From Oleispira antarctica RB-8 (GTDB taxonomy: Bacteria; Pseudomonadota; Gammaproteobacteria; Pseudomonadales; Oceanobacteraceae), in assembly GCA_000967895.1 (NCBI GenBank), contig FO203512.1:1-64000 (forward strand): a DNA stretch of 64,000 bases, given 5' to 3'. Each line of letters starts with the position of its first letter. The stretch's first letter is position 1. The position numbers and the translations under genes are program-made. This document shows positions 39,844 to 48,585 of the stretch, piece after piece. Below the pieces are notes generated by a model, which saw nothing but the letters and a program-made list of their open reading frames with translations, was not told the DNA's origin and searched no databases.

Positions 39844-40866
39844 ATGTCTGTTTATACCGATCTCTCAGCGAGCGAAGTCGCTGCCTACCTTAGTCAATTT
39901 TCTTTGGGTGATTATGACGATCATCAAGGCATTAGTGCCGGTGTTGAAAATACCAATTTCTTCGTTGTCGCTGGTGGTCATAAGTATGTGTTGACCATCT
40001 TCGAACATCATAGTGCCAAAGAGGTCGAAAACTTCATTAAGGTCGGTCGTCATTTAGCAGAACAAGGCGTCCCTGTTCCTGGGCCGATTGCAGATGCTCA
40101 AGGTTTATATCTTCATAGTTTAAAAAACAAACCTGCGATCCTTTGCCCTTGTTTACCGGGCTCTCATCCCGAGCAGATAACTGCGGATCATTGTCAGCAA
40201 ATTGGTGCTGCATTAGCCCGTTTTCATTTAGCGGGTGAAGGCTTAGATAGCCTCGAAGAGAATAACCGTGGCTTGCAATGGTGGCCGGAAGTTGGGCGTG
40301 AGCTTATTCAAGCGAACATGGCGACAGGCTTGCAAAAAGTCGCGTTATTAACCGAAGAGCAGCAGGAAATTTTGATTGATGAAATTGAATTTCAAGAATC
40401 AAACACTGAGCTTTGGTATGAGTTACCCCGAGGGTTAATTCATGGGGATTTATTCCATGATAATGCGTTGTTTGAAATCGTTGAATTTAAGAGCACCGAA
40501 ACAGACGGCGATAAGCTAGGCGCTATTTTAGATATTTATAATTCTTGCCAAGATGCTTGGTTATTTGATTTGGCGATTGTTGCCAACGATTGGTGTGCGA
40601 ACAGTGCGGGTGTTTGGCAGGAAGGTAATTTGCCAGCGCTGATGGCGGGTTATCAATCAGTGCGTGAGTTAACCACATTAGAACAGCAAGCTTGGGGCAT
40701 GTGTTTGCGCGCTGCTGCGTTGCGCTTTTGGTTGAGCCGTATGATGACTCAACAACATCAGGCAGAAGCCATTGCGAAAGATCCTATGGCTGCATTAGTA
40801 ACCACGACAAAAGATCCTATGGAATATTTTCTAAAGCTGGTTCGTCATCGTGATACCCAGTATTAG
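39844..40866 (+). CDS. thrB: Homoserine kinase (APH-fold ThrB)
   Basis: It phosphorylates homoserine in threonine synthesis. The 340-residue protein is of the aminoglycoside-phosphotransferase fold, not the GHMP type of E. coli, as in Pseudomonas: ISAGVENTNFFV at the nucleotide loop, the catalytic LIHGDLFHDNALF, and the metal-site segment ILDIYNSCQDAWLFDLA. The family signature is usually DFY; here it reads DIY. It follows the DUF2782 gene. Confidence 0.9.
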   Translation: MSVYTDLSASEVAAYLSQFSLGDYDDHQGISAGVENTNFFVVAGGHKYVLTIFEHHSAKEVENFIKVGRHLAEQGVPVPGPIADAQGLYLHSLKNKPAILCPCLPGSHPEQITADHCQQIGAALARFHLAGEGLDSLEENNRGLQWWPEVGRELIQANMATGLQKVALLTEEQQEILIDEIEFQESNTELWYELPRGLIHGDLFHDNALFEIVEFKSTETDGDKLGAILDIYNSCQDAWLFDLAIVANDWCANSAGVWQEGNLPALMAGYQSVRELTTLEQQAWGMCLRAAALRFWLSRMMTQQHQAEAIAKDPMAALVTTTKDPMEYFLKLVRHRDTQY

Positions 40867-40887
40867 GGTGGCGATGGTACGCGTTAA

Positions 40888-40912
40888 AATCTAGCATCGA
40901 ACATGCTAGATT
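40888..40912. terminator. Terminator hairpin between thrB and egtD
   Basis: AATCTAGCAT pairs perfectly with ATGCTAGATT around a five-base loop, between two convergent genes. On the minus strand a short T tract follows, so it best serves egtD. Confidence 0.6.
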
Positions 40913-40918
40913 AAACCC

Positions 40919-41941
40919 TTAACAACAGTGCAAATAAAACATCGCAAAATAGTTATTATCATCAGACCAGCATTCGCGTACTTCAAATCCTGCTCCTTCA
41001 ACTAGGTTGGTAAAACTTTGCTGAGAATATTTATAAGAATTTTCGGTATGAATTGTTTCTCCAGCTTGGAAGGTAATGTTTTTAGACTCACTGTCAGTAA
41101 TGTTAGCATCTGAAATTTTTATAATCTGATCAATAGTACTGACCAAATGCATCTCGATGCGATTCTTTTCTTCGCTATAAATGGCTTTATGTTCAAAATA
41201 ATTCACATTAAATTGAGTACCCAATATTCGATTAATATGATGCAGAATATTAAAATTAAAGGCGGCAGTTACGCCTTGGCAATCATTATAGGCGGCTTCC
41301 AATATGTGCTTATCTTTTTGTAAATCAACACCTATTAACATGGCACCGTCTTTGCCTAGTGTTTTACGTACCCCTTGCAAAAAAAGTTGCGCCTCATGAG
41401 GAGAAAAATTGCCAATGCTAGAACCGGGGAAAAATCCAAATTTTTGTGCACTGGTAATCATATCGGCGGGTAAACGCACAGGTTGTGAATAGTCGACGCA
41501 CGCGGCATAAACATTTAACCAAGGATAATCTTCCATCAAACTTTCGGCCGAGGCTAATAAAAAATCTTTCGAAATATCCATAGGAACGTAACAATTGGGT
41601 TTGATCGCCTGCAGTAATAAACGAATCTTTAAGCTTGCGCCGCTGCCATATTCTAAAAGCCAAACGTCATCTTTTACTAACGTTGCAATGGTCTCGCGGT
41701 GTTGGCGTAATAAGTTTATTTCGATTCGAGTAGGATAATATTCAGGCAGCTGAGTAATGGCTTCGAATAATTTTGAACCCTGCTCATCATAAAAATACTT
41801 AGCGGGTAAAACTTTTTGTGATTGGCTTAAACCGGCAAGCACCTCGGTTAAAATGTTTTCAGCAACAGGCTGATCATCAAAAAATCGCAAGTCTCTGCGG
41901 GTAGAATTAATAGCGGATATCTGTTGCTGATCTAAACTCAT
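40919..41941 (-). CDS. egtD: L-histidine N-alpha-methyltransferase EgtD
   Basis: EgtD trimethylates histidine to hercynine with SAM, the first step of ergothioneine synthesis. The 340-residue protein has the SAM-binding LLEYGSGASLKIRLLL, the DYPWLNVYAACVDY segment, PGSSIGNF and GVDLQKD, all typical of EgtD. It follows egtB at 38 bases on the same strand, forming a two-gene operon. Confidence 0.93.
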   Translation of the reverse strand: MSLDQQQISAINSTRRDLRFFDDQPVAENILTEVLAGLSQSQKVLPAKYFYDEQGSKLFEAITQLPEYYPTRIEINLLRQHRETIATLVKDDVWLLEYGSGASLKIRLLLQAIKPNCYVPMDISKDFLLASAESLMEDYPWLNVYAACVDYSQPVRLPADMITSAQKFGFFPGSSIGNFSPHEAQLFLQGVRKTLGKDGAMLIGVDLQKDKHILEAAYNDCQGVTAAFNFNILHHINRILGTQFNVNYFEHKAIYSEEKNRIEMHLVSTIDQIIKISDANITDSESKNITFQAGETIHTENSYKYSQQSFTNLVEGAGFEVRECWSDDNNYFAMFYLHCC

Positions 41942-41979
41942 AACTGGCGATTCCTTTCGGTTGATTTTAAATTAAAAAG

Positions 41980-43398
41980 TTAAACATCTTCCGCTAATCG
42001 AATGCCGGTAAATTGCCAGCGATCTTGCGGATAAAAAAAGTTTCGATAGGTTGTGCGTAAATGATCTTTTGGTGTCACACAAGAACCGCCACGCAGAACC
42101 ATTTGATTGCACATGAATTTTCCGTTGTACTCTCCCACAGCTCCCGCAGGTGTTTTGAAACCTGGGTAGGGTGCGTAAGAACTTTGCGTCCATTGCCAGC
42201 AATCACCAAACAACTGTTTTACTTCATTTTTAGAATTGTTAGGCTCATTCTCTTCAGAAGCTTGATGAGTTGCTAACTGTAGAGGGTGAAAACTTTGAGC
42301 GTCGACAAAGGTACCGACAATTTCTCGTTTCTTACACACAACTTCCCACTCATATTCCGAAGGTAAGCGCTTTCCTGCCCAGCGTGCATAAGCATCGGCT
42401 TCATAAAAACTAACATGAGTTACAGGTTGCTGTGGATGCAGCTGACCATAACCCGTTAAACGAAACTCATAGCGCTGAGGTTTGTTATTATTTTTAGTTT
42501 CACTTTGTACATTGACACTGTCATTCGCTTCACTTTCAAGTTGCCAATAAAGAGGGCCAGTAACTTTGTTTTGTTGTACCCAAGCCCAGCCATCGGCAAG
42601 CCAATATTGAGGATCTTGATAGCCACCCGCATCAATAAAATCACAATATTCTTGGTTTGTAATTAAACGATGAGCAATACGAAAATCTTGTATTAGGAAT
42701 GGATGGCGAGGTGTTTCATTATCAAAACTAAAGCCAACACCTTTATGACCAAAATTATAAATGCCTCCGCCAAACTCTATAAACCGCAACGGTTCAATAG
42801 CACTATTTTGGTTGTTATCGGGTGCTTGCTCTAAAGGGAATTTAGCCTTGGCATAAATAGGGTAAAGCGGATTGAAAGAAAGATTGTATTTTAAATCGGT
42901 GAGCATTAATTCTTGATGCTGCTGTTCGTGATTTAAACCCAAAATAATCAGATCGCTTTGCTCTTGTGTTAGCGTATCAGGATCAAATAAAAGTTTATTT
43001 AATCGTTGATCGATATATTGACGGTAGGCTTTCACTTCTTGCACCGTCGGCCGTGACATAAGACCCCGTTTATCTCTAGGAAATTGTTTTCCCACTGCGT
43101 TGTAATAAGAATTAAACAGGTATTCGAATTGAGGATGAAAAACTTGATAGTCTGGGGTGCTTTTAAGAACGAAGGTTTCGAAAAACCAACTTGTATGGGC
43201 AAGATGCCATTTTATGGGACTAACAAAGGCATCTGCCTGCAGCTCAAAATCTTCGATTTCAAGCTCATGACAGAGTTTTAATGATTGCTGGCGTATGCGT
43301 TGAAAATTGCTAAGCAATTCATTGGGCTTATCATTCAGTGTCTGACTTGAGTTTTTCTGTTGCCGCAAAGTTTGCAATAAATCTTCTGCTGTAGACAT
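41980..43398 (-). CDS. egtB: Ergothioneine sulfoxide synthase EgtB
   Basis: EgtB is a non-heme iron enzyme that joins hercynine to a thiol donor through a sulfoxide. The 472-residue protein has an N-terminal DinB-like domain (WHLAHTSWFFETF), the iron-binding HxxxHxE motif in NHEQQHQELMLTDLK, and a C-terminal FGE-sulfatase-like domain (VTHVSFYEADAYARWAGKRLPSEYEWE, MVLRGGSCVTP, GIRLAEDV). The ATG was preferred to a TTG codon just before it. Only egtB and egtD are here; egtA, egtC and egtE are absent nearby, so the thiol donor is open (cysteine or gamma-glutamylcysteine). Confidence 0.92.
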   Translation of the reverse strand: MSTAEDLLQTLRQQKNSSQTLNDKPNELLSNFQRIRQQSLKLCHELEIEDFELQADAFVSPIKWHLAHTSWFFETFVLKSTPDYQVFHPQFEYLFNSYYNAVGKQFPRDKRGLMSRPTVQEVKAYRQYIDQRLNKLLFDPDTLTQEQSDLIILGLNHEQQHQELMLTDLKYNLSFNPLYPIYAKAKFPLEQAPDNNQNSAIEPLRFIEFGGGIYNFGHKGVGFSFDNETPRHPFLIQDFRIAHRLITNQEYCDFIDAGGYQDPQYWLADGWAWVQQNKVTGPLYWQLESEANDSVNVQSETKNNNKPQRYEFRLTGYGQLHPQQPVTHVSFYEADAYARWAGKRLPSEYEWEVVCKKREIVGTFVDAQSFHPLQLATHQASEENEPNNSKNEVKQLFGDCWQWTQSSYAPYPGFKTPAGAVGEYNGKFMCNQMVLRGGSCVTPKDHLRTTYRNFFYPQDRWQFTGIRLAEDV

Positions 43399-43567
43399 CA
43401 AAAGGCCATCCTTTTCAGTGCTTTCATCTACTATGCGTGTGAAAATTTAAATCATCAAGTCGCTTATTGCTTATCCTTTGTTCATTAATCGTTTGTGGCT
43501 AATTGCCAATTTCTGTAGTCATTAGTTGGATATGAATGACGTGTAATGTTCCTACTTTCTTATCGAT

Positions 43568-44422
43568 TTACTTTAAACACTCAGCCAAGGTTTTTGTCAT
43601 GTCACTTAACCAATCGATATAAGCCGTTTTGGTAAGAACGCTTTTACCTGCAAGCGGATCTAGCTCGCCTCGGTGTATGGTTAAACCATTTACCACTGTA
43701 TCAATCAATGCAGGGCTAAATTGAGGTTCAGATAATACACAGCGGACTTCTTTATTCTGTAATTGATTACGCATTTTTTGTACATGGCGAGCGCCTGGCT
43801 TGCGTTCAGGAGATAGGGTGAAAGCGCCTAGCTGTTTAATGTCGATAGCTTGAAACCAGTAATCGTAAGCTTGGTGAAAAACAAAAAAACCAGAATGCTT
43901 TAGAGGCGCTAATTGTGTTTTGCTGCTGGTAACAAGCTTGTTTAGCGTATTAGCAAAAGCTTGATGATCTTTAGTTGCTTGCTCAAGACTGATTGGATTC
44001 CAAGCCGTAATACGTTCACTGATCGCGATCGCGAGTTCTGGCGATAGCCAGACGTGAGGATCGCTGCCATACAACCCTAGCGTTTGCATTAACTCCGTCG
44101 CATCCAGCCATTCCGTCTTGGATTTTTGCTTTGCGAATTTGGCTAAATATGGTTCAACATGATCTCCGGCCCATAATACCTTGTCGGCTTGTCGAATGCG
44201 GATGATATCTGAAGGGCGCAAGCTGTAATCATGAGGTGACATGCCGTCGGGTACTAAAATATCAATTTGATCGGCTGGATACGTTGCGGCGGCGATTAAT
44301 GCGAGCGGCTTATTCGATACCAGAATGCGTGCTTCGGCTGCTTGTGAGAATAGGCTGACGGCTAATAGGCTCGGCAGTATCAATAATAAGGATATGAGTG
44401 TTTTCAAAATAGTCGCTTTCAT
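43568..44422 (-). CDS. znuA: Zinc ABC transporter substrate-binding protein ZnuA
   Basis: ZnuA is the periplasmic zinc-capturing protein of ZnuABC. The start was set at MKATIL (284 residues), which begins a normal signal peptide; the longest frame adds 13 residues. Zinc-ligand regions SPHDYSLRPSD, GSDPHVWLSP, FFVFHQAYDYW and the C-terminal GELDPLAG are present. The usual His-rich loop is missing. It is divergent from zur-znuCB, with a Zur box between. Confidence 0.94.
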   Translation of the reverse strand: MKATILKTLISLLLILPSLLAVSLFSQAAEARILVSNKPLALIAAATYPADQIDILVPDGMSPHDYSLRPSDIIRIRQADKVLWAGDHVEPYLAKFAKQKSKTEWLDATELMQTLGLYGSDPHVWLSPELAIAISERITAWNPISLEQATKDHQAFANTLNKLVTSSKTQLAPLKHSGFFVFHQAYDYWFQAIDIKQLGAFTLSPERKPGARHVQKMRNQLQNKEVRCVLSEPQFSPALIDTVVNGLTIHRGELDPLAGKSVLTKTAYIDWLSDMTKTLAECLK

Positions 44423-44464
44423 ATTAGTCACTTTCAAAAATTGGCATGCAGTGAGATTCAAAGT

Positions 44465-44477
44465 GTAATATTATAAC
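44465..44477. promoter_or_regulatory. Zur box between znuA and zur
   Basis: GTAATATTATAAC matches the gammaproteobacterial Zur core GTTATANTATAAC at all positions but one. It sits 28 bases before zur and 43 bases before znuA, where one repressor dimer could control both directions. Confidence 0.7.
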
Positions 44478-44504
44478 CTTTTATTACCGCGAGAGTGAAT
44501 ACCC

Positions 44505-45005
44505 ATGTCTGCCGCTGCTTACCACCCCCATGATCATCAAGGTTGCATCAATACTGCGTTGCAACAAGCCGCCACTTTATGTGCCGAGCAAGGGGTGCGT
44601 TTAACGCCGATTCGCAAGCGTGTTTTGGAGTTGGTATGGCAAAACCACAAACCGATGGGAGCGTATGATTTATTACCGGCTTTGGCGGCGGATGGTTTTA
44701 ACTCTGCTCCACCAACGGTTTATCGAGCCCTCGATTTTTTGCTGGATCTAGGTTTAGTTCACCGTTTAGCGTCTTTAAATGCCTTTATAGGTTGCTCACA
44801 CCCAGGGCACGAGCATGAAAGCTGCTTCTTGATTTGTAAACATTGCGGTAAAGCTCATGAAATGAATGTTGAGCCTTGGTTTACCGCATTGACTGATGCC
44901 GCTAAGGCGCAGGGATTTCAGGTTGAACATCAGCTCACTGAGGTTGTCGGTATTTGCCCGCTGTGTTCAGCAGAGCCTGATAGAGAAAGCCGTGATGAAT
45001 CCTGA
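44505..45005 (+). CDS. zur: Zinc uptake regulator Zur (Fur family)
   Basis: Zur represses zinc uptake genes when zinc is plentiful. The 166-residue protein has a Fur-type winged helix (RLTPIRKRVLELVWQ, APPTVYRALDFL), the metal-sensor His cluster HPGHEHESCF, and structural zinc cysteine pairs CKHC and CPLC. It overlaps znuC by 11 bases and lies divergent from znuA. Confidence 0.95.
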   Translation: MSAAAYHPHDHQGCINTALQQAATLCAEQGVRLTPIRKRVLELVWQNHKPMGAYDLLPALAADGFNSAPPTVYRALDFLLDLGLVHRLASLNAFIGCSHPGHEHESCFLICKHCGKAHEMNVEPWFTALTDAAKAQGFQVEHQLTEVVGICPLCSAEPDRESRDES

Positions 45006-45840
45006 GTTAGCGGTGGTTAAAGCCGAAGCTGAAATATTGATACAAGCGCAAGGCATTAATCAGACTTGGGGTTCACGCCACGTATTACAAAATATCGATC
45101 TCGCGATTAGCGAAAACGAAATTGTCACCATTATTGGTCCAAACGGCTGTGGTAAATCGAGCTTACTGCGCATCTTGTTAGGATTGCATACTCCCGATTC
45201 AGGTAAGGTCACGCGACGCAAAGGTTTGCGCATTGGTTATATGCCGCAGAACTTACGCATTGATGATCGCTTGCCGTTATCGGTAACTGGATTTTTGATG
45301 CTTGCCCCTGGCGCGCGTAAAGCCAGAGTTCAAGAATGGCTAGAGCGCTTATCGATTACTGCGTTAGCAACACAGCCGGTACAGCGTTTATCTGGTGGTG
45401 AATGGCAGCGCGTTTTATTAGCCCGGGCGTTATTAATAGAGCCACATTTGTTGGTGTTGGATGAGCCTGTGCAAGGGGTTGATATTCAAGGTCAGCGTGA
45501 ACTGTATAAGCTATTGCCAGAGCTACGTAATGAATTGGGCTGTGGCATCGTTTTAGTGTCTCATGATTTGCATCTAGTGATGGCTGCTACAGATCGAGTG
45601 ATTTGCTTAAACGGCCATGTGTGTTGTTCGGGTCACCCGGATCAGGTCAGTATTAGTGACGAATATAATTCGTTATTTGGTCATCAGTTAGTTGTTCCTG
45701 AAATAGTCCCTGAACTTGCGCACTACACCCATCATCATGATCATAAGCATTGCGTTGATGGTCATGTTGAAGGCAGTGAAGAATGTGATCATGTTGATCC
45801 AGTAAATAGCGCTGTGAATAAGGAACGTAAACATGATTAG
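44995..45840 (+). CDS. znuC: Zinc ABC transporter ATP-binding protein ZnuC
   Basis: ZnuC is the ATPase of ZnuABC. I placed the start at the ATG overlapping the zur stop (281 residues); the longer open frame upstream runs back inside zur. Walker A GPNGCGKSS, signature RLSGGEWQRVLLARA, Walker B LLVLDEPVQGVD and the switch His in VLVSHDLH are seen. The C-terminus has a His/Asp-rich tail (HYTHHHDHKHC), a common zinc-binding extension in this family. Confidence 0.95.
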   Translation: MNPELAVVKAEAEILIQAQGINQTWGSRHVLQNIDLAISENEIVTIIGPNGCGKSSLLRILLGLHTPDSGKVTRRKGLRIGYMPQNLRIDDRLPLSVTGFLMLAPGARKARVQEWLERLSITALATQPVQRLSGGEWQRVLLARALLIEPHLLVLDEPVQGVDIQGQRELYKLLPELRNELGCGIVLVSHDLHLVMAATDRVICLNGHVCCSGHPDQVSISDEYNSLFGHQLVVPEIVPELAHYTHHHDHKHCVDGHVEGSEECDHVDPVNSAVNKERKHD

Positions 45841-46633
45841 TTGGTGGTTATTACCGTTATTCGCAGGCTTAGGGGTTGCTGCCACGGCAGGGCCTTTAGG
45901 CAGTTTGGTGGTTTGGCGTCGCTTAGCATTTTTTGGTGATACTTTGGCGCACGGTGCTTTATTAGGAATCACGTTAGGAATTTTATTTGATCTGCATTTA
46001 ACGCTAGCGCTTATATTTTCGTGCTCGATTCTTGCGTTAATTCTTCTACAGCTGGACAAATATACCGGCATTGCTTCGGATACCTTACTCGGAATTCTGT
46101 CGCATTCATCGTTAGCCATTGGCTTAGTCGTATTAAGTTTTTTTGATGATGTCCGCATTGATTTGATGGCGTATTTATTCGGTGACTTATTAGCGGTTAA
46201 CCAAAACGATCTATTGTGGATTTTCATTGGTGGGTTATTGGTAGTCGGCCTATTGGTTTGGCAGTGGCGTGGTTTATTAGCCTCTACGGTCAGCGAGGAG
46301 CTGGCGGCGATTGATGGTTATCCAGTAAGGCGGTTAAAAGCCATGTTGGTTTTATTATTAGCATTGGTTGTGGCTATTTCGATGAAAATAGTTGGTGTCT
46401 TATTAATTAGCGCACTCCTCATTATTCCTGCAGCAGCGGCTAGACCCTTAGCTAAAAGTCCTGAACAGATGGCAGTATTTGCTAGTTTGATTGGTATGTT
46501 ATCCGTGTGTGCTGGGATGGCAGGGTCTTTTATTTGGGATACTCCTACTGGTCCGACGATTGTTGTTTCTGCTGCTAGTCTTTTTGTAATGAGCCAGGTA
46601 TTTAATGCGGTGGTTCATAAGGACGATCAATAA
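45833..46633 (+). CDS. znuB: Zinc ABC transporter permease ZnuB
   Basis: ZnuB is the membrane channel of ZnuABC. The 266-residue protein has about eight hydrophobic helices and the ABC-3 family segments WRRLAFFGDTLAHGALLGI and VGVLLISALLIIPAAAARPLA. It overlaps znuC by eight bases, so translation is coupled. It ends the zur-znuC-znuB operon. Confidence 0.95.
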   Translation: MISWWLLPLFAGLGVAATAGPLGSLVVWRRLAFFGDTLAHGALLGITLGILFDLHLTLALIFSCSILALILLQLDKYTGIASDTLLGILSHSSLAIGLVVLSFFDDVRIDLMAYLFGDLLAVNQNDLLWIFIGGLLVVGLLVWQWRGLLASTVSEELAAIDGYPVRRLKAMLVLLLALVVAISMKIVGVLLISALLIIPAAAARPLAKSPEQMAVFASLIGMLSVCAGMAGSFIWDTPTGPTIVVSAASLFVMSQVFNAVVHKDDQ

Positions 46634-46944
46634 TTAAATCCTCGCTGGGCTATTTCAGTTAAGCCATGGTCCAGCTCCGCTCTGAATCCAGCGAAAACAA
46701 TGTCTATACGCCCTTCTCTTGTTCAATCATTTACTAAAATGCTACAAAGATTTAATGCTGTTAGCTTTATCATCTAAGAATATATCGATCGCTACCCTTT
46801 AATTTCAATATTGATGAAACGAATATTACGACAGCGACTCTGACAATGTGTGCTGTTGTGCTAGATGGCGTCATAATTTTTTTAATAGGTTTATCGAACC
46901 TAAGAAACGGTAGCACCGTTTCACTTTAATAAAGAAGAAATACC
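46634..46944. other. Intergenic region between znuB and the AhpD-like gene
   Basis: This 311-base stretch is AT-rich and shows no coding potential. Close to the next gene it has two hairpins: AGGTT/AACCT, and the perfect GAAACGGT-AGC-ACCGTTTC palindrome listed separately. No convincing terminator for znuB is seen. Confidence 0.5.
46904..46922. promoter_or_regulatory. Palindrome before the AhpD-like gene
   Basis: GAAACGGT and ACCGTTTC are perfect eight-base arms with a three-base centre, 22 bases before the start codon. It could be a repressor operator or a leader hairpin; it has no T tract. Confidence 0.45.
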
Positions 46945-47439
46945 ATGCTAGAAACCCGGATCGACCAAATAGAATTACTGAAGAATTTACTGATCGATAG
47001 TAATGATTCAAATCGATTAAGCATTCTTTATGCCGCCTGGGCATCTGTATATACCACAGGCAGTGAGTTCCTTAAAAAAAGTGTTCTTAGCATTGTTGCT
47101 GAGCCATCGACGATGCAAAAGCGTGATATTGAATTTGCAGTGGCCCGTATGGGGGTAACGAACCCTTATTTTATCGCTCGTCAGTATGTGAATATTGAGG
47201 CTGGTGGCAGTTTAGAAGCGTTAAATTTTAGATCTTTATCAATGCTCAATATAGAAAATGAGCAAGCCTATCATCATGCTTGCGTGGCGATATCCGTTAT
47301 TAATGGCGGGCATGTGTGTCTTCATTCTCATGTTGCATCATTACAAAACTCTAATGAGTCTGATGAACATATCGATATCTCAATGCGCATTGCAGCAGTC
47401 AGTCACTCTCTCAATATTTTGACAAGAGTAGACGTATAA
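46945..47439 (+). CDS. AhpD-like (carboxymuconolactone decarboxylase-fold) protein lacking one CxxC cysteine
   Basis: This 164-residue all-helical protein has no signal peptide. Residues 114-130 (VAISVINGGHVCLHSHV) align with the active-site helix of AhpD (AVSAINGCSHCLVAHEH). The second Cys (C125) and the His four residues later (H129) are kept, but the first Cys is Gly (G122), so the usual CxxC disulfide cannot form. A one-Cys peroxidase activity or a non-enzymatic role is possible. rarD starts on the next base. Confidence 0.65.
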   Translation: MLETRIDQIELLKNLLIDSNDSNRLSILYAAWASVYTTGSEFLKKSVLSIVAEPSTMQKRDIEFAVARMGVTNPYFIARQYVNIEAGGSLEALNFRSLSMLNIENEQAYHHACVAISVINGGHVCLHSHVASLQNSNESDEHIDISMRIAAVSHSLNILTRVDV

Positions 47440-48300
47440 ATGGAGACTAAAACAGAGACCGCTTTATATACCTCATTAGGTGTATTGGCTTTTATTGTAT
47501 GGGGCTTGGTTCCTATTTACTTTCATCAGCTCGATGAAACTGATTCAGTAATGATTCTGGCCCATCGTGTTTTTTGGTCAGCGCTTATTTTAATTTCAAT
47601 GGTGATGATTAAGCCGAAATTGATTCGTCTGAGTAAAATTAATCTGAAAAATATTGGTTTAGCTTTCGCTGCAGGTATTTTGATGAACTTGTCTTGGCTA
47701 GGTCTTGTTTATGCCACGCTGACCCAAAATATTATGGCAGCGTCATTAGCGTTTTATATTGCGCCTGTGATGGTATTCTTTATTGGTTTTATTTTGTTTA
47801 AAGAATCGATAACACGAAGCCAAAAAATATCTTTATCACTGATGATTTTAGCCATTGCTGTGTATGTTTTTTTAGATAAAAAATTGCCAGTTTTAAGTTT
47901 ATTTATAGCTTCTTTCTTTGCTTTTTATTTTGTCGCTAAAAAGTTTATGAACATGAGCACATTCGAAGCCGTCTTTTTAGAGCATGTAATTTTTCTGCCC
48001 GTAGCCGCGGTTTATATCGGTCTGAATATGACTGAGATTGTCGTGCCTGAAATTTTTACATTGATGGGCACGGCGCCATTACAACTACTGTCTATTCTTT
48101 TACTCAGCATGGCTATTACTAAAATTCCTTTAACCAAGATTAGCCTTCTTCAATATATCGAACCGACCTTTCATTTGGGATTGGCGGTATGGATTTACAA
48201 CGAACCAGTATCTGATGGTCAGAAATATGCTTTTATCATTATTATATTGTCGATAATAGTGTCATCGGCCAGCTATAAAAGACGTCCTATTAATCATTAG
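47440..48300 (+). CDS. rarD: EamA-family transporter RarD
   Basis: This is a 286-residue membrane protein with ten hydrophobic segments in two EamA halves. The N-terminal ETALYTSLGVLAFIVWGLVPIYF and the HRVFWS motif are typical of RarD, first described as a chloramphenicol-sensitivity protein and treated as a drug/metabolite exporter; the natural substrate is unknown. It directly abuts the AhpD-like gene, so the pair is one transcript. Confidence 0.85.
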   Translation: METKTETALYTSLGVLAFIVWGLVPIYFHQLDETDSVMILAHRVFWSALILISMVMIKPKLIRLSKINLKNIGLAFAAGILMNLSWLGLVYATLTQNIMAASLAFYIAPVMVFFIGFILFKESITRSQKISLSLMILAIAVYVFLDKKLPVLSLFIASFFAFYFVAKKFMNMSTFEAVFLEHVIFLPVAAVYIGLNMTEIVVPEIFTLMGTAPLQLLSILLLSMAITKIPLTKISLLQYIEPTFHLGLAVWIYNEPVSDGQKYAFIIIILSIIVSSASYKRRPINH

Positions 48301-48349
48301 AGAAAGTTCATTGATTACGGCTTTTGATGCTTCTCATGAAGTTTCAAAT
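48301..48349 (-). pseudogene. Fossil fragment of a LaoA-type GMC alcohol dehydrogenase gene
   Basis: This 49-base block is 46/49 identical to bases 54194-54242 inside the laoA-like gene on the same strand. Read in the laoA frame it gives FETS-stop-EASKAVINELS against FETSWEASKAAINELS, with the Trp codon changed to TGA. It starts right after the rarD stop. It is a remnant of a duplicated gene or a recombination scar; too short to have a function of its own. Confidence 0.7.
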
Positions 48350-48539
48350 ATCGCAAATAGATAGGTGTATTTGTCATCGAATTTATAAGTCATGCGGCTT
48401 TTTTGGCTTAGTCTTCGAGACCAGAGACTGGATAAATTATGTTTCAGAGGTTCTGCTTTTCTAAATCATTGAGAGAGGGCGCCTCTCATTATTTCTTACG
48501 GCGTTACCGTACATTTTAGGCCTGGGTGATTAACAAGGT

Positions 48540-48570
48540 AAGATCCATGATGCCAGGCATAATGGATCTT
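48540..48570. repeat. 31-base near-perfect palindrome upstream of the TonB receptor
   Basis: Arms AAGATCCAT-G-ATGCC and GGCAT-A-ATGGATCTT meet at a single central A, with only one mismatched pair in 15. No T tract follows on either strand, so it is not a typical terminator. Confidence 0.7.
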
Positions 48571-48585
48571 GATCTACGTCACGGG

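Noticed and set aside
41980-43398. Ovothiol synthase OvoA instead of EgtB
   Set aside because: OvoA carries a fused C-terminal methyltransferase and is much longer; here the methyltransferase is a separate EgtD gene.
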